A stretch of DNA of 64,000 nucleotides. Origin: Subdoligranulum variabile. GTDB taxonomy: Bacteria > Bacillota > Clostridia > Oscillospirales > Ruminococcaceae. The stretch lies in contig QAKI01000066.1 in NCBI GenBank assembly GCA_003343905.1, forward strand, positions 1-64,000. The letters are read 5' to 3'. How positions within the stretch are numbered: the first letter of the stretch is position 1; each line of letters starts with the position of its first letter. The position numbers and the translations under genes were made by a program. Of the stretch, positions 55,656 to 63,355 are shown in pieces. The notes beneath the pieces are model-generated. The model was not told the origin of the DNA. It was given only the letters and a program-made list of their open reading frames with translations, and searched no databases.

Positions 55656-55875
55656 TGTTCGGATCGCAATATACGGGAGTATTCTGCGGCTGAAAATCTA
55701 TTCAAATGGCGCGAAGCCTGATTGGTTGTCTGCGCCGGACCGGGGACTTTCCCCTCGCATGGTCCGACGGCAGTAGGAACGTCTTTGGTATATTTACCTT
55801 GACTTCCCCTACAGTATACAGGATGAATGTGTACGAGGTGTCACGTCATTTTGAACCTTTTATGAATTTACAGCC

Positions 55876-56574
55876 TCAGCGGCGCAGGCGCTTGTCGCAG
55901 CGCACCGCCAGCCGGGTGCCCACGCTTTGCAGGATCTGGACCAGCACCACCAGCAGCGCCGTGGCAAAAATCTCCAGGATGCCGTTGAAGCGGTAGTAAC
56001 CGTAGTTGATGGCGATCTTGCCCAGACCGCCGCCGCCGATGATGCCCGCCATCGCGCCGTAACTCATGATGGTGGTGGTGGCGATGGTGACGTTCGCCAC
56101 CAGGCTGGGCAGGCTTTCGGGGATCATGACCTTGACGATCGTTTGCAGCGGGGTCGCGCCCATGCTCTGGGCCGCTTCGATCACACCGGCGTCCACCTCC
56201 CGGATGCTGGTCTCCACCAGACGGGACACGAACGGGAACGACGCGATGACCAGCGGCACGATGGAAGCGGGCGTACCGATGGAAGTGCCCACCAACAGGC
56301 GGGACAGCGGGATCACAATGATCATCAAAATCAGGAACGGCACGCTGCGCAGCAGGTTGATGAACACATTGAGCAGCCGCATGAACCAGCGGGGCAGCGG
56401 CCGCACGCCGCCCTGTTCGCCGGTCACCAGGCAGACGCCCAGCGGCAGGCCGATGACCAGGGCCAGAAGGGTCGCCACGGCGGTGGACCAAATGGTTTCC
56501 CATGTCTCAAAGGGGATCGTGGGCAGGACCTGCAGGAAGTCCGTCCATTCCTTGCTTGCCAGAAATTCCGCCAT
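55876..56574 (-). CDS. metI: Methionine ABC transporter permease MetI
   Basis: A 232-aa permease with about five membrane helices and the binding-protein-dependent transport signature EAAQSMGATPLQTIVKVMIP. The start overlaps or abuts the stop of metN. With MetN and MetQ it imports methionine. Confidence 0.93.
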   Translation of the reverse strand: MAEFLASKEWTDFLQVLPTIPFETWETIWSTAVATLLALVIGLPLGVCLVTGEQGGVRPLPRWFMRLLNVFINLLRSVPFLILMIIVIPLSRLLVGTSIGTPASIVPLVIASFPFVSRLVETSIREVDAGVIEAAQSMGATPLQTIVKVMIPESLPSLVANVTIATTTIMSYGAMAGIIGGGGLGKIAINYGYYRFNGILEIFATALLVVLVQILQSVGTRLAVRCDKRLRR

Positions 56575-57572
56575 CAGCCGTTCACCTCCTCATAGGTAAT
56601 GCCGGGATAGTTGCGAATGTAGTCGATGGCACGTTCCGCGCCTTCCCCTTCCGGCAGGGCCAGCAGCATACTGCCCAGGGTCTGGCCGTTTACCACGCGG
56701 GTATCGGCCGCCAGGATCGAGGCCGGGACCCCGCACTGGATGGCAAGGCTGGCGACCAGCGGTTTATCGGTGGTCTGGGTGCCGTTGAAGGCCACGCGCA
56801 CCATGCGGTGGCCGGGGATGGCTTCGGCCTTGGGCGCGCCCGCCGGGTAGACCAGCCGCCGCGCCGCGTCGGACGTGGGATGGCTGAAGATCTCCTGCAC
56901 GCTGCCCTCCTCCGCTACCGTGCCTTCATCCAGAATGGCGACGCGGTTGCAGATCTCTTCAACAACGGTCATCTGGTGGGTGATGACCACCACCGTGATG
57001 CCCAGTTCGCGGTTGATCTTCTGGATCAACTGCAGGATGGCGTGGGTGGTGTTGGGGTCCAGCGCGCTGGTGGCTTCGTCGCACAGCAGCACCTTGGGGT
57101 CGGTCGCCAGGGCGCGGGCGATGGCGATGCGCTGTTTCTGCCCGCCCGAAAGCTGGGCCGGGTAGGCATCCGCCTTGTCCGGCAGGCCCACCAGTTCCAG
57201 CAGTTCCCGGGCGCGGGCTTCCGCCTTATCCTTCGGCGTTTTGGCCAGTTCCATCGGGAACATGATGTTGCGCAGGCAGGTGCGCTGCATCAGCAGGTTG
57301 AACTGCTGGAAGATCATCGTGATATCGCGGCGCGCCGCGCGCAGTTCCGCCGCACTGAGCTGCTGCATCTGGCGGCCGTCCACCACCACGCTGCCCTCGT
57401 CGGGGCGTTCCAGCATATTGATGCAGCGCACCAGCGTGGACTTGCCCGCGCCCGACATGCCGATGATGCCGTAGATGTCGCCGTCGCGGATCGTCAGGTT
57501 GATGTCGTTGAGCGCCACCACCGGGCCGCCCTTTGTGTCGAACCGCTTTGTCAGATGTTTGATCTCGATCAT
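56574..57572 (-). CDS. metN: Methionine ABC transporter ATPase MetN
   Basis: A 332-aa ATPase. Walker A is GMSGAGKSTLVRCINML, the signature is LSGGQKQRIAIARALATDP, and Walker B is VLLCDEATSALDPNTT. The C-terminal NIL domain (from about residue 255, VRVAFNGTQTTDKPLVASLA) binds methionine and gives trans-inhibition in homologues. Confidence 0.95.
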   Translation of the reverse strand: MIEIKHLTKRFDTKGGPVVALNDINLTIRDGDIYGIIGMSGAGKSTLVRCINMLERPDEGSVVVDGRQMQQLSAAELRAARRDITMIFQQFNLLMQRTCLRNIMFPMELAKTPKDKAEARARELLELVGLPDKADAYPAQLSGGQKQRIAIARALATDPKVLLCDEATSALDPNTTHAILQLIQKINRELGITVVVITHQMTVVEEICNRVAILDEGTVAEEGSVQEIFSHPTSDAARRLVYPAGAPKAEAIPGHRMVRVAFNGTQTTDKPLVASLAIQCGVPASILAADTRVVNGQTLGSMLLALPEGEGAERAIDYIRNYPGITYEEVNG

Positions 57573-57673
57573 GGGTTTTCCCCCTCATTTTACAACCGGG
57601 AACGGGTCGTGTGTTCCCTTCCTGTTGATTGTACCGTACCAGCCGCAGCCTTGCAAGCCTTTATGCGTTTTTA

Positions 57674-58537
57674 TCAGAAGAGGGGCACGACGGCGCCGTT
57701 ATACGTGCTGTTGATGAAGTCCTTGACTTCCTGGCTTTCCAGCGCGCTCAGCAGCGCCTGGATGGCGGGGTCGTTCTCGCGCCCATCCTTGACGACCAGG
57801 ACGTTGGCGTAGGTCTGGGCCGCTTCCGAAGCGGAGTCCTCGGTGGCGAGGGCATCCTCCCCGGCGGTGAAACCGGCTTCCAGCGCATAGTTGCCGTTGA
57901 TGACCGCATAATCCACATCGGCCAGCGTGCGGGGAAGCTGGGCGGCTTCCAGTTCTTCGATCTCGACGTTATGGGGGTTCTCGGTGATGTCGTTGACGGT
58001 GGCGGTCAGCCCGGCGCCGTCACGGATGGTGATGATGCCCTCGGCAGCCAAAAGCTGCAGCGCGCGGGCCTCGTTGCTGGTGTCGTTGGGAACGGCGATC
58101 ACCGCGCCGTCCGCGATCTCGTCCAGGCTGCTGCTCTTGCCCGGGTAGATGCCGAAGGGTTCGTAATGGATCGCGCCCACGCTGACAAGGTGGGTGCCGT
58201 TCTCCTCATTGAAGGAATCCAGGTACTGCTGGTGCTGGAAGTAGTTGGCGTCCACCTCGTCGTTTTCAGTGACCATGTTGGGCTGCACATAGTCGCTGAA
58301 CTCGACGATCTCCAGCTTGATGCCCTGTTCGGCCAGAATGTCCTTGGCCACGTTCAGGATCTCGGCATGTGGCGTCGGGGAGGCGGCCACCTTGATGGTG
58401 GTCCCGGCCAGATCGCCGGATTCCGCCGTGGCGGCTTCGCCGGAGGAGGCGGCGGGCGCAGCGGAGGTAGTGGCGCCGCAGGCTGCCAGGCTCAGGGCCA
58501 GCGTGCCGGCCAGGATCGAAGAAATCAGCTTTTTCAT
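57674..58537 (-). CDS. metQ: Methionine-binding lipoprotein MetQ
   Basis: A 287-aa NlpA-family substrate-binding protein. A signal peptide with lipobox LSLAAC (Cys20) is followed by TTIKVAASPTPHAEILNVAK and VEFSDYVQPNMVTENDEVDA, both typical of MetQ. AAAGGAG precedes the ATG. First structural gene of the operon; about 350 nt of leader separate it from the promoter. Confidence 0.94.
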   Translation of the reverse strand: MKKLISSILAGTLALSLAACGATTSAAPAASSGEAATAESGDLAGTTIKVAASPTPHAEILNVAKDILAEQGIKLEIVEFSDYVQPNMVTENDEVDANYFQHQQYLDSFNEENGTHLVSVGAIHYEPFGIYPGKSSSLDEIADGAVIAVPNDTSNEARALQLLAAEGIITIRDGAGLTATVNDITENPHNVEIEELEAAQLPRTLADVDYAVINGNYALEAGFTAGEDALATEDSASEAAQTYANVLVVKDGRENDPAIQALLSALESQEVKDFINSTYNGAVVPLF

Positions 58538-58685
58538 GATGGGTAAACTCCTTTGTTATCAGTTTTTCATTTTTGTTCCGGTTCTGCGGGAGAAGGCGCG
58601 TTTTCCGCCGTCACATTCGCACACCGGGCTGTTTGTAAACAGAACCTCGTTCCATTTGCAGGTTTCCTCCTTCTCCCGATTGAAA

Positions 58686-58728
58686 GCCAAAACAAAAGCG
58701 GGGTGCCGAATCGCTTCGGCACCCCGCT
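58686..58728 (-). terminator. Attenuator terminator of the metQNI leader
   Basis: A perfect 14-bp hairpin (58697-58710 and 58715-58728, AGCGGGGTGCCGAA and its complement) followed on the minus strand by TTTTGTTTT. It lies between the leader ORF and metQ. Its 5' arm (minus strand) contains TGCCGAAGC, which is complementary to GCTTCGGCA inside the leader ORF. Confidence 0.85.
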
Positions 58729-58739
58729 GTGTTCCTTCG

Positions 58740-58835
58740 TTATGCGCCCAATTTTACGCACGTGAAAGCAAGCACAGGCTGCCGAAGCAAACTGCACATG
58801 CACATCATCATGCCAAAGTGCCGGTTGCAGGTCAT
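58740..58835 (-). CDS. Met/Cys-rich leader peptide of the metQNI operon
   Basis: A 31-codon ORF, MTCNRHFGMMMCMCSLLRQP followed by VLAFTCVKLGA. AAAGGAG lies 9 nt before the ATG. It starts about 50 nt after the promoter and ends 11 nt before the terminator hairpin. Five of 31 codons are Met and four are Cys, with six in a row at codons 9-14. Codons 16-19 encode the segment GCTTCGGCA that can pair with the terminator's 5' arm. A ribosome stalled on the Met/Cys run would leave that segment free to form the antiterminator. Inferred from sequence only. Confidence 0.72.
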   Translation of the reverse strand: MTCNRHFGMMMCMCSLLRQPVLAFTCVKLGA

Positions 58836-58895
58836 GGGCCCCGCGCTCCTTTCGTTTCTGAATCGGGCAAGCCTGTCATGGCTTTCCTGGGTAAA

Positions 58896-58924
58896 AGTAT
58901 AGCCTGATTGGGCCGCGCTGTCAA
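58896..58924 (-). promoter_or_regulatory. Promoter of the metQNI operon
   Basis: Minus-strand TTGACA (plus 58919-58924), a 17-bp spacer and TATACT (plus 58896-58901). Confidence 0.85.
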
Positions 58925-58991
58925 CACTTTTTGCAGAAAAGAGCAGATTTTTTGGAATTTTATGCAATCTGTCGGAAAAATCCTCAGGGGG

Positions 58992-59020
58992 TTGCCAATT
59001 TCCTATAACTATGCTATGAT
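58992..59020 (+). promoter_or_regulatory. Promoter of the Rrf2 gene
   Basis: TTGCCA (58992-58997), a 17-bp spacer and TATGAT (59015-59020). It diverges from the metQNI promoter, with about 70 bp between the two -35 boxes. Confidence 0.75.
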
Positions 59021-59054
59021 ACTGGCAGTTTGACTGACAGAAAGAGGAAAGCCG

Positions 59055-59474
59055 ATGAAGTTTTCGACCCGTGACCGCTACGCGATGCGCCTGATGGCGG
59101 AGCTTGCCAGCCGCGGCGACGCGCTGGTGCCCTTAAAAGACATCAGCAGCGCCCAACAGATCAGCTTGAAATATTTGGAACAGATCATCACCCCGCTGGC
59201 CCGCGCGGGGCTGGTCGTGAGCGTGCGCGGCGCCCAGGGCGGCTATCGTCTGGCCCGCCCTGCGGACGAGATCACCGCCGGGGACGTGCTGCGCGCCGTG
59301 GAGGGGGAACTGACCGCGATCCCCTGCCTGGCCGCCCAGGCAGACTGCCCCCGCCGGGATCAATGCCTGACGCTGGAGTTCTGGTGTGGGCTTAACGACA
59401 GGATCAATCAGTACGTGGATCATGTGACGTTGGCCCAACTGCGCCCGGTTAAAGACCCGGCCACAAAAGATTAA
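59055..59474 (+). CDS. Rrf2-family transcriptional regulator (CymR-like)
   Basis: A 139-aa winged-helix protein. The N-terminal helix-turn-helix (STRDRYAMRLMAELASRGDA, ISLKYLEQIITPLARAGLVV) is followed by the wing SVRGAQGGYRLARPADEITA. Four cysteines lie in AIPCLAAQADCPRRDQCLTL and FWCGLN, so Fe-S binding as in IscR is possible; CymR instead works with CysK. Lying divergent to the methionine importer, it probably controls sulfur amino acid genes, perhaps including metQNI and itself. Confidence 0.85.
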   Translation: MKFSTRDRYAMRLMAELASRGDALVPLKDISSAQQISLKYLEQIITPLARAGLVVSVRGAQGGYRLARPADEITAGDVLRAVEGELTAIPCLAAQADCPRRDQCLTLEFWCGLNDRINQYVDHVTLAQLRPVKDPATKD

Positions 59475-59487
59475 AGAAACTAACAAG

Positions 59488-59527
59488 CAGGCCCGCTTCC
59501 CAATAGGGAAGCGGGCCTGTTTTGTTT
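59488..59527 (+). terminator. Terminator after the Rrf2 gene
   Basis: A perfect 14-bp stem, CAGGCCCGCTTCCC (59488-59501) and GGGAAGCGGGCCTG (59506-59519), followed by TTTTGTTTTT. Confidence 0.88.
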
Positions 59528-59569
59528 TTGCCGTTATTGGCACCTATGTATGGGTGATAACGCCGTGCA

Positions 59570-60892
59570 TCACTCTTCATTTTCCTGCGTTGCGGGTGGC
59601 GTAGGCTCTGTCTGTATTGGAGGATTCACTGGCGGTGTAGGTTCTTGTGCCGGGGTGGAGTCTGGTGTAGACGTCGGCTCCTCCGTAGGATCAGGCGTAG
59701 ATACCGGCTCCTGCGTAGGCGTGGGCGTCGGCTCCTGTGTGGGTGTAGGCGTGGGTTCCGGCGTTGCCTCCGGGGGCGGTGTGGGCGCGGGGTCCGGCGT
59801 CGCTGCAGGAGGTGGCGTAGGCGTCGGTTCCGGGGTCGCCGCCGGGGGCGGTGTGGGTGTGGGGTCCGGTGTGGGCGTAGGCGTCACCACCACTTCCTCC
59901 GAAGAAGAAGCCGGTTCGCTCTCGCTGGTGACTGTGCTGCTGGACGGCGCGGTGTTGGTCACACTGGCCGCCGTCGTGGTCGAAACATCCTTATCCCCCA
60001 CATGCTTGGCCACATTCTTGACGGTGGGACGGTCGTCCTCCGTGATATAGCTGTGGGTGCGCACATAGTCGAACAGTTCTTCCATGGCCGCCCTGGTCAG
60101 GTGGATGCCGTCGCTGCTCTCCACATAGCCGCTCTTGGCGTAGCCGGTGGCGGAATCCTTGAGCACCTCGGCGCTGTTCAGGAACTTCCAGCCTTTTTCC
60201 TGGCACATCTGCACCAGCGCCTTGTTGTATTCGTCCACCTGGCTCTGGGTCAGGTTCTGGTTGCTGTGCTTCTGCCCCAGGGGCGGGATGGAATTGACGA
60301 TGATATCCACGCTGGGGTAGGCTTCGACGATGCTCTCGATGCCTTCCTGATAATTCTCCACAAAGCTCTCGGCCGAATAGTTGGGGCTCAGGTCGTTGGT
60401 ACCGAAGGTCAGGATCACCCGCCGGGGCTGCATCAGCGCCACCGCCTTTGCCATCGTCACATAGCTGGAATACCCTTCCAGCTTGACGCAGGCATAGGTA
60501 GCGAGCGAACGCGCGCTCATGCCCACCGAACCGATGGCGTTGTCATAGGTACAGTAGTCGAACATACGGTACATACGGGCCGTGTTGCTGTCCCCCAGGA
60601 AAAGGGTCTCCTCCACGTATTCCTCGCCCGCGTCGTCGCTCTTTTCCAGAATGGTGGAGGAATACTCCTTCTCGTCGATGGTGTTCTGGTCCTTGTCGTA
60701 GCCGCTTTCCGTCACCATGGACTCACTTTCGGACGCCGGCTCCTCGCTGTCCGAAGCGCCCAGCCCGCCCACGAGCACGAACGAGATCGCCACGCTCACC
60801 AGCAGCATCAGGCTGCACAAGCCCATCACCAAATACATCTTGCTGCGCAGGTCCAAAGGTTTCCCGCCCGCTTTATCTTTTGATCTGCCCAT
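59570..60892 (-). CDS. Membrane-anchored SGNH/GDSL hydrolase with Pro-Thr-rich C-terminal region
   Basis: A 440-aa protein. A short basic N-terminus leads to a membrane helix (MYLVMGLCSLMLLVSVAISF). An SGNH hydrolase domain has block I (ETLFLGDSNTARMY), block III (LTFGTNDLSPN) and block V (SSDGIHLTRAAMEE). A C-terminal tail of about 120 residues repeats TPTPPPAATPEPTPTPPPAA and suits a cell-wall spanning linker. It probably acts on the outside, for example in polysaccharide deacetylation. The start at 60892 (MGRSKDKAGG) is preferred over 60907. Confidence 0.85.
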   Translation of the reverse strand: MGRSKDKAGGKPLDLRSKMYLVMGLCSLMLLVSVAISFVLVGGLGASDSEEPASESESMVTESGYDKDQNTIDEKEYSSTILEKSDDAGEEYVEETLFLGDSNTARMYRMFDYCTYDNAIGSVGMSARSLATYACVKLEGYSSYVTMAKAVALMQPRRVILTFGTNDLSPNYSAESFVENYQEGIESIVEAYPSVDIIVNSIPPLGQKHSNQNLTQSQVDEYNKALVQMCQEKGWKFLNSAEVLKDSATGYAKSGYVESSDGIHLTRAAMEELFDYVRTHSYITEDDRPTVKNVAKHVGDKDVSTTTAASVTNTAPSSSTVTSESEPASSSEEVVVTPTPTPDPTPTPPPAATPEPTPTPPPAATPDPAPTPPPEATPEPTPTPTQEPTPTPTQEPVSTPDPTEEPTSTPDSTPAQEPTPPVNPPIQTEPTPPATQENEE

Positions 60893-61040
60893 TGCAGTTC
60901 CTTTCACGCAAAACCGTTCCGGTCGTTTGATACATACAGCCCCTATTTTACACCATTTTTAATAAGAACGCCAGTATTTTTTTAATTTTTACATTTTTTA
61001 GCAGACAAAAATTTCGGCGCCTTTCCTGCGTACCGCACAA

Positions 61041-61086
61041 AAAGGCCCCGCCTTCGCCGCCGTATGCGGGCCGCGAAAGCGGGGTC
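61041..61086 (-). terminator. Terminator of the ECF S-component gene
   Basis: GGCCCCGC (61044-61051) and GCGGGGTC (61079-61086) form a stem (one G-U) around a structured loop. The minus strand continues into TTTTTG. Confidence 0.65.
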
Positions 61087-61110
61087 CTATTCTTTTTGCC
61101 GTGCCGGGCC

Positions 61111-61758
61111 TTACGATTCCTTCGGCAGCAGATGGGCGCGCCGCAGCGCCGGTTCCAGCGCCAGATACAGCAGCACCGCACAGGCGGTGGACAGCAGCGA
61201 GTTCACCAGCGTCACGCCGCCCGTCACCTTGACCAGAACGGAAGCCACTTCCACCGTCTGGCCGAAGATGAAGCGGTCCCGGAAATACCCCACCAGCGGG
61301 TCGGTAAAAACGTTTACGAACAGGCCGCTGAACGCCGCCGCCGTCACCCGGGCCACATACCCGGCGCCCGCCGTCCGGCCATGGCCCCGGTGCAGCAGCC
61401 GGTGGGCCGCTGCGCCGCACACCAGACCGATGATGAATTTGAGAAGGAAGGTCGTACACGCATATCCTGGGTCCCCGGCCAGCACATCGGCCAGCGCCAG
61501 CCCCACAGCCCCGGCCAGACCGCCGGACACGCCATCCAGCAGCATGGCGGTCAGCGCCGTGAAGGTGTTGCCCAGGTGGAAGGACGAGCCGCCCGCAAAG
61601 GGGATCCTGAAAAACGCGTAGGCCACAAAACTGAGCGCCGCCATCAGGCCGATCATACTGATCTTCTGCACCGTGAAGCGCGTATGGGTCAGCGCCGCCA
61701 CCAGCAGCGCCAGTGCCACGACCCCAAACAGCAAAAGCCACATCATGGCTGTATCCAT
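61111..61758 (-). CDS. ECF transporter S-component
   Basis: A 215-aa membrane protein with about six helices. The S-component core is visible: ISMIGLMAALSFVAYAFFRI, SSFHLGNTFTALTAMLLDG and GLAGAVGLALADVLAGDPGY. These proteins bind a vitamin and work with a shared energising module encoded elsewhere. A PdxR/MocR-like regulator is the divergent neighbour, so vitamin B6 is the best guess for the substrate. The start at 61758 (MDTAMMWLLL) has GGGAGTGG upstream. Confidence 0.82.
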   Translation of the reverse strand: MDTAMMWLLLFGVVALALLVAALTHTRFTVQKISMIGLMAALSFVAYAFFRIPFAGGSSFHLGNTFTALTAMLLDGVSGGLAGAVGLALADVLAGDPGYACTTFLLKFIIGLVCGAAAHRLLHRGHGRTAGAGYVARVTAAAFSGLFVNVFTDPLVGYFRDRFIFGQTVEVASVLVKVTGGVTLVNSLLSTACAVLLYLALEPALRRAHLLPKES

Positions 61759-61899
61759 TGGTATCCACTCCCTTATCCCCGGCCGTAAACCGGTTGACAA
61801 ATCGTTTCCCGCGGGGTATGCTCCTATTATAGCGTTTTCTGGCTCTAAATAAATGTTCAGTTTTTGATTTTTTTATAGGGCCAGTTGGAGGTGCGTTCT

Positions 61900-63303
61900 A
61901 TGATCGCTCTGAACCCGGAAAGCCGGACCCCACTGTATGAACAACTGTATGCCGCCCTGGCGGACGAGATCCGCAGCGGCCGCCGCGCCCCCGGCACCGC
62001 GCTGCCGGGCCGCCGCACGATGGCCGCCCGGCAGGGCGTCAGCGTCAATACGGTGGACACGGCCTACCAGATGCTGGCCGCCGAGGGTTTGGCCGAAGCG
62101 CGGCCCCGCAGCGGCTTCTATGTGCAGAAAACCTACGGCATGCTGCACAGCCGCACGCCCGCCCGGCAGGCCGACGCCCCCCGCGCGGCCTCCGCGCAAG
62201 GGCAGGAAGTGCGGTTCGACCTTTCCACCGGCAGCGTGGACACCGACCTGTTCCCCGCCCGCAGTTGGGGGCGCATCCAACGGGAACTGCTGTACCAAAG
62301 CCCCGGCCTGCTGCAGCGGGGCGAGATGCAGGGCGACGAACCGCTGCGCGTACAGATTGCCCGGTATCTTTCGGCCTACCGCGGGGTGGACTGCACGCCG
62401 GAACAGATCGTGGTGGGCGCCGGGATCGAGTATCTGCTGGGCTGCCTGGCGCACCTGTTTGGCGGCGGGACCGCAGCCGTGGAAAACCCCGGCTACACCC
62501 GCACCCTGGCCGTTTTGCAGAACAACGGCATCCCCTGCACGCTGGTGGACATCGACGCCAGCGGCCTGCCCGCCCCGGCGCTGGAACGCAGCGGGGCCAA
62601 CCTGTGCTACCTGACGCCCAGCCACCACTTTCCCACCGGCATCACGATGCCCGCCCCCCGCCGCGCCGAACTGCTGGCCTGGGCCTGCGCCCGGCCGGGA
62701 CGCTATATTTTGGAGGACGACTACGATTCCGAGTTCCGCTTCGATATCCGGCCGCTGCCCAGCCTGCAGGGCATGGCGGGGCGGGACGGCCCGGTGGTCT
62801 ACCTGACCACCTTCTCCAAGAGTCTGGCGCCCGGCATCCGCATCGCCTGCATGGTGCTGCCCCACGGCCTGCTGGAACGTTACCGGCGGGATTTTGCCCT
62901 GTATGCCAACACCGTGAGCCGGTTCGAACAGCAAACGCTGTGCAACTTTATGGCGGGCGGCTACTTCACCCGCCATCTGGCCCGGATGCGCCTGCGCTAC
63001 AAGCGCCGCATGGAAGCCTTTGCCGCCGCCTTGCGGCAGGCGCTGCCGGGCGTGACGCTGGGCAGCGTACACAGTGGGCTGCACTTTCTGCTGACGCTGC
63101 CGGGGGCGGGCGGCGAACGCGCCATGGTGGCGGCCGCCGCCCGCGAGGGGGTGCGCCTGCGGGGCTTGAGTGAATACTATCTGGCCCGGCCGGAAAACTG
63201 CCCGCCCGACACCGTCGTGGCGGGCTACTCCGCCTTAAAAGAGGACGACATTCCCGCCGTGGCGGCGGCGCTGGCCCGCGCCTGGGGCCCCTGCCAGAAA
63301 TAA
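61900..63303 (+). CDS. PdxR/MocR-family transcriptional regulator
   Basis: A 467-aa fusion. The N-terminal GntR-type winged helix (TPLYEQLYAALADEIRSGRR, QGVSVNTVDTAYQMLAAEGL) is followed by an aminotransferase-like domain with a PLP lysine in YLTTFSKSLAPGIRIACMVL and the tyrosine/aspartate region YILEDDYDSEFRFDI. Members sense PLP and often control vitamin B6 synthesis or uptake. The start at 61900 has GGAGG at 61887-61891. Divergent from the ECF S-component. Confidence 0.9.
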   Translation: MIALNPESRTPLYEQLYAALADEIRSGRRAPGTALPGRRTMAARQGVSVNTVDTAYQMLAAEGLAEARPRSGFYVQKTYGMLHSRTPARQADAPRAASAQGQEVRFDLSTGSVDTDLFPARSWGRIQRELLYQSPGLLQRGEMQGDEPLRVQIARYLSAYRGVDCTPEQIVVGAGIEYLLGCLAHLFGGGTAAVENPGYTRTLAVLQNNGIPCTLVDIDASGLPAPALERSGANLCYLTPSHHFPTGITMPAPRRAELLAWACARPGRYILEDDYDSEFRFDIRPLPSLQGMAGRDGPVVYLTTFSKSLAPGIRIACMVLPHGLLERYRRDFALYANTVSRFEQQTLCNFMAGGYFTRHLARMRLRYKRRMEAFAAALRQALPGVTLGSVHSGLHFLLTLPGAGGERAMVAAAAREGVRLRGLSEYYLARPENCPPDTVVAGYSALKEDDIPAVAAALARAWGPCQK

Positions 63304-63306
63304 CAA

Positions 63307-63341
63307 AGACCGGGACGGCCAACGCCGTCCCGGTCTGTTTG
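63307..63341 (+). terminator. Terminator after the MocR-type gene
   Basis: A perfect 13-bp stem, AGACCGGGACGGC (63307-63319) and GCCGTCCCGGTCT (63324-63336), followed by GTTTG. Confidence 0.75.
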
Positions 63342-63355
63342 CTGTATCTTTTGTT

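Noticed and set aside
58538..58895. A SAM (S-box) riboswitch in front of metQ
   Set aside because: The conserved S-box blocks are not present; the leader instead has a Met/Cys ORF and a terminator.
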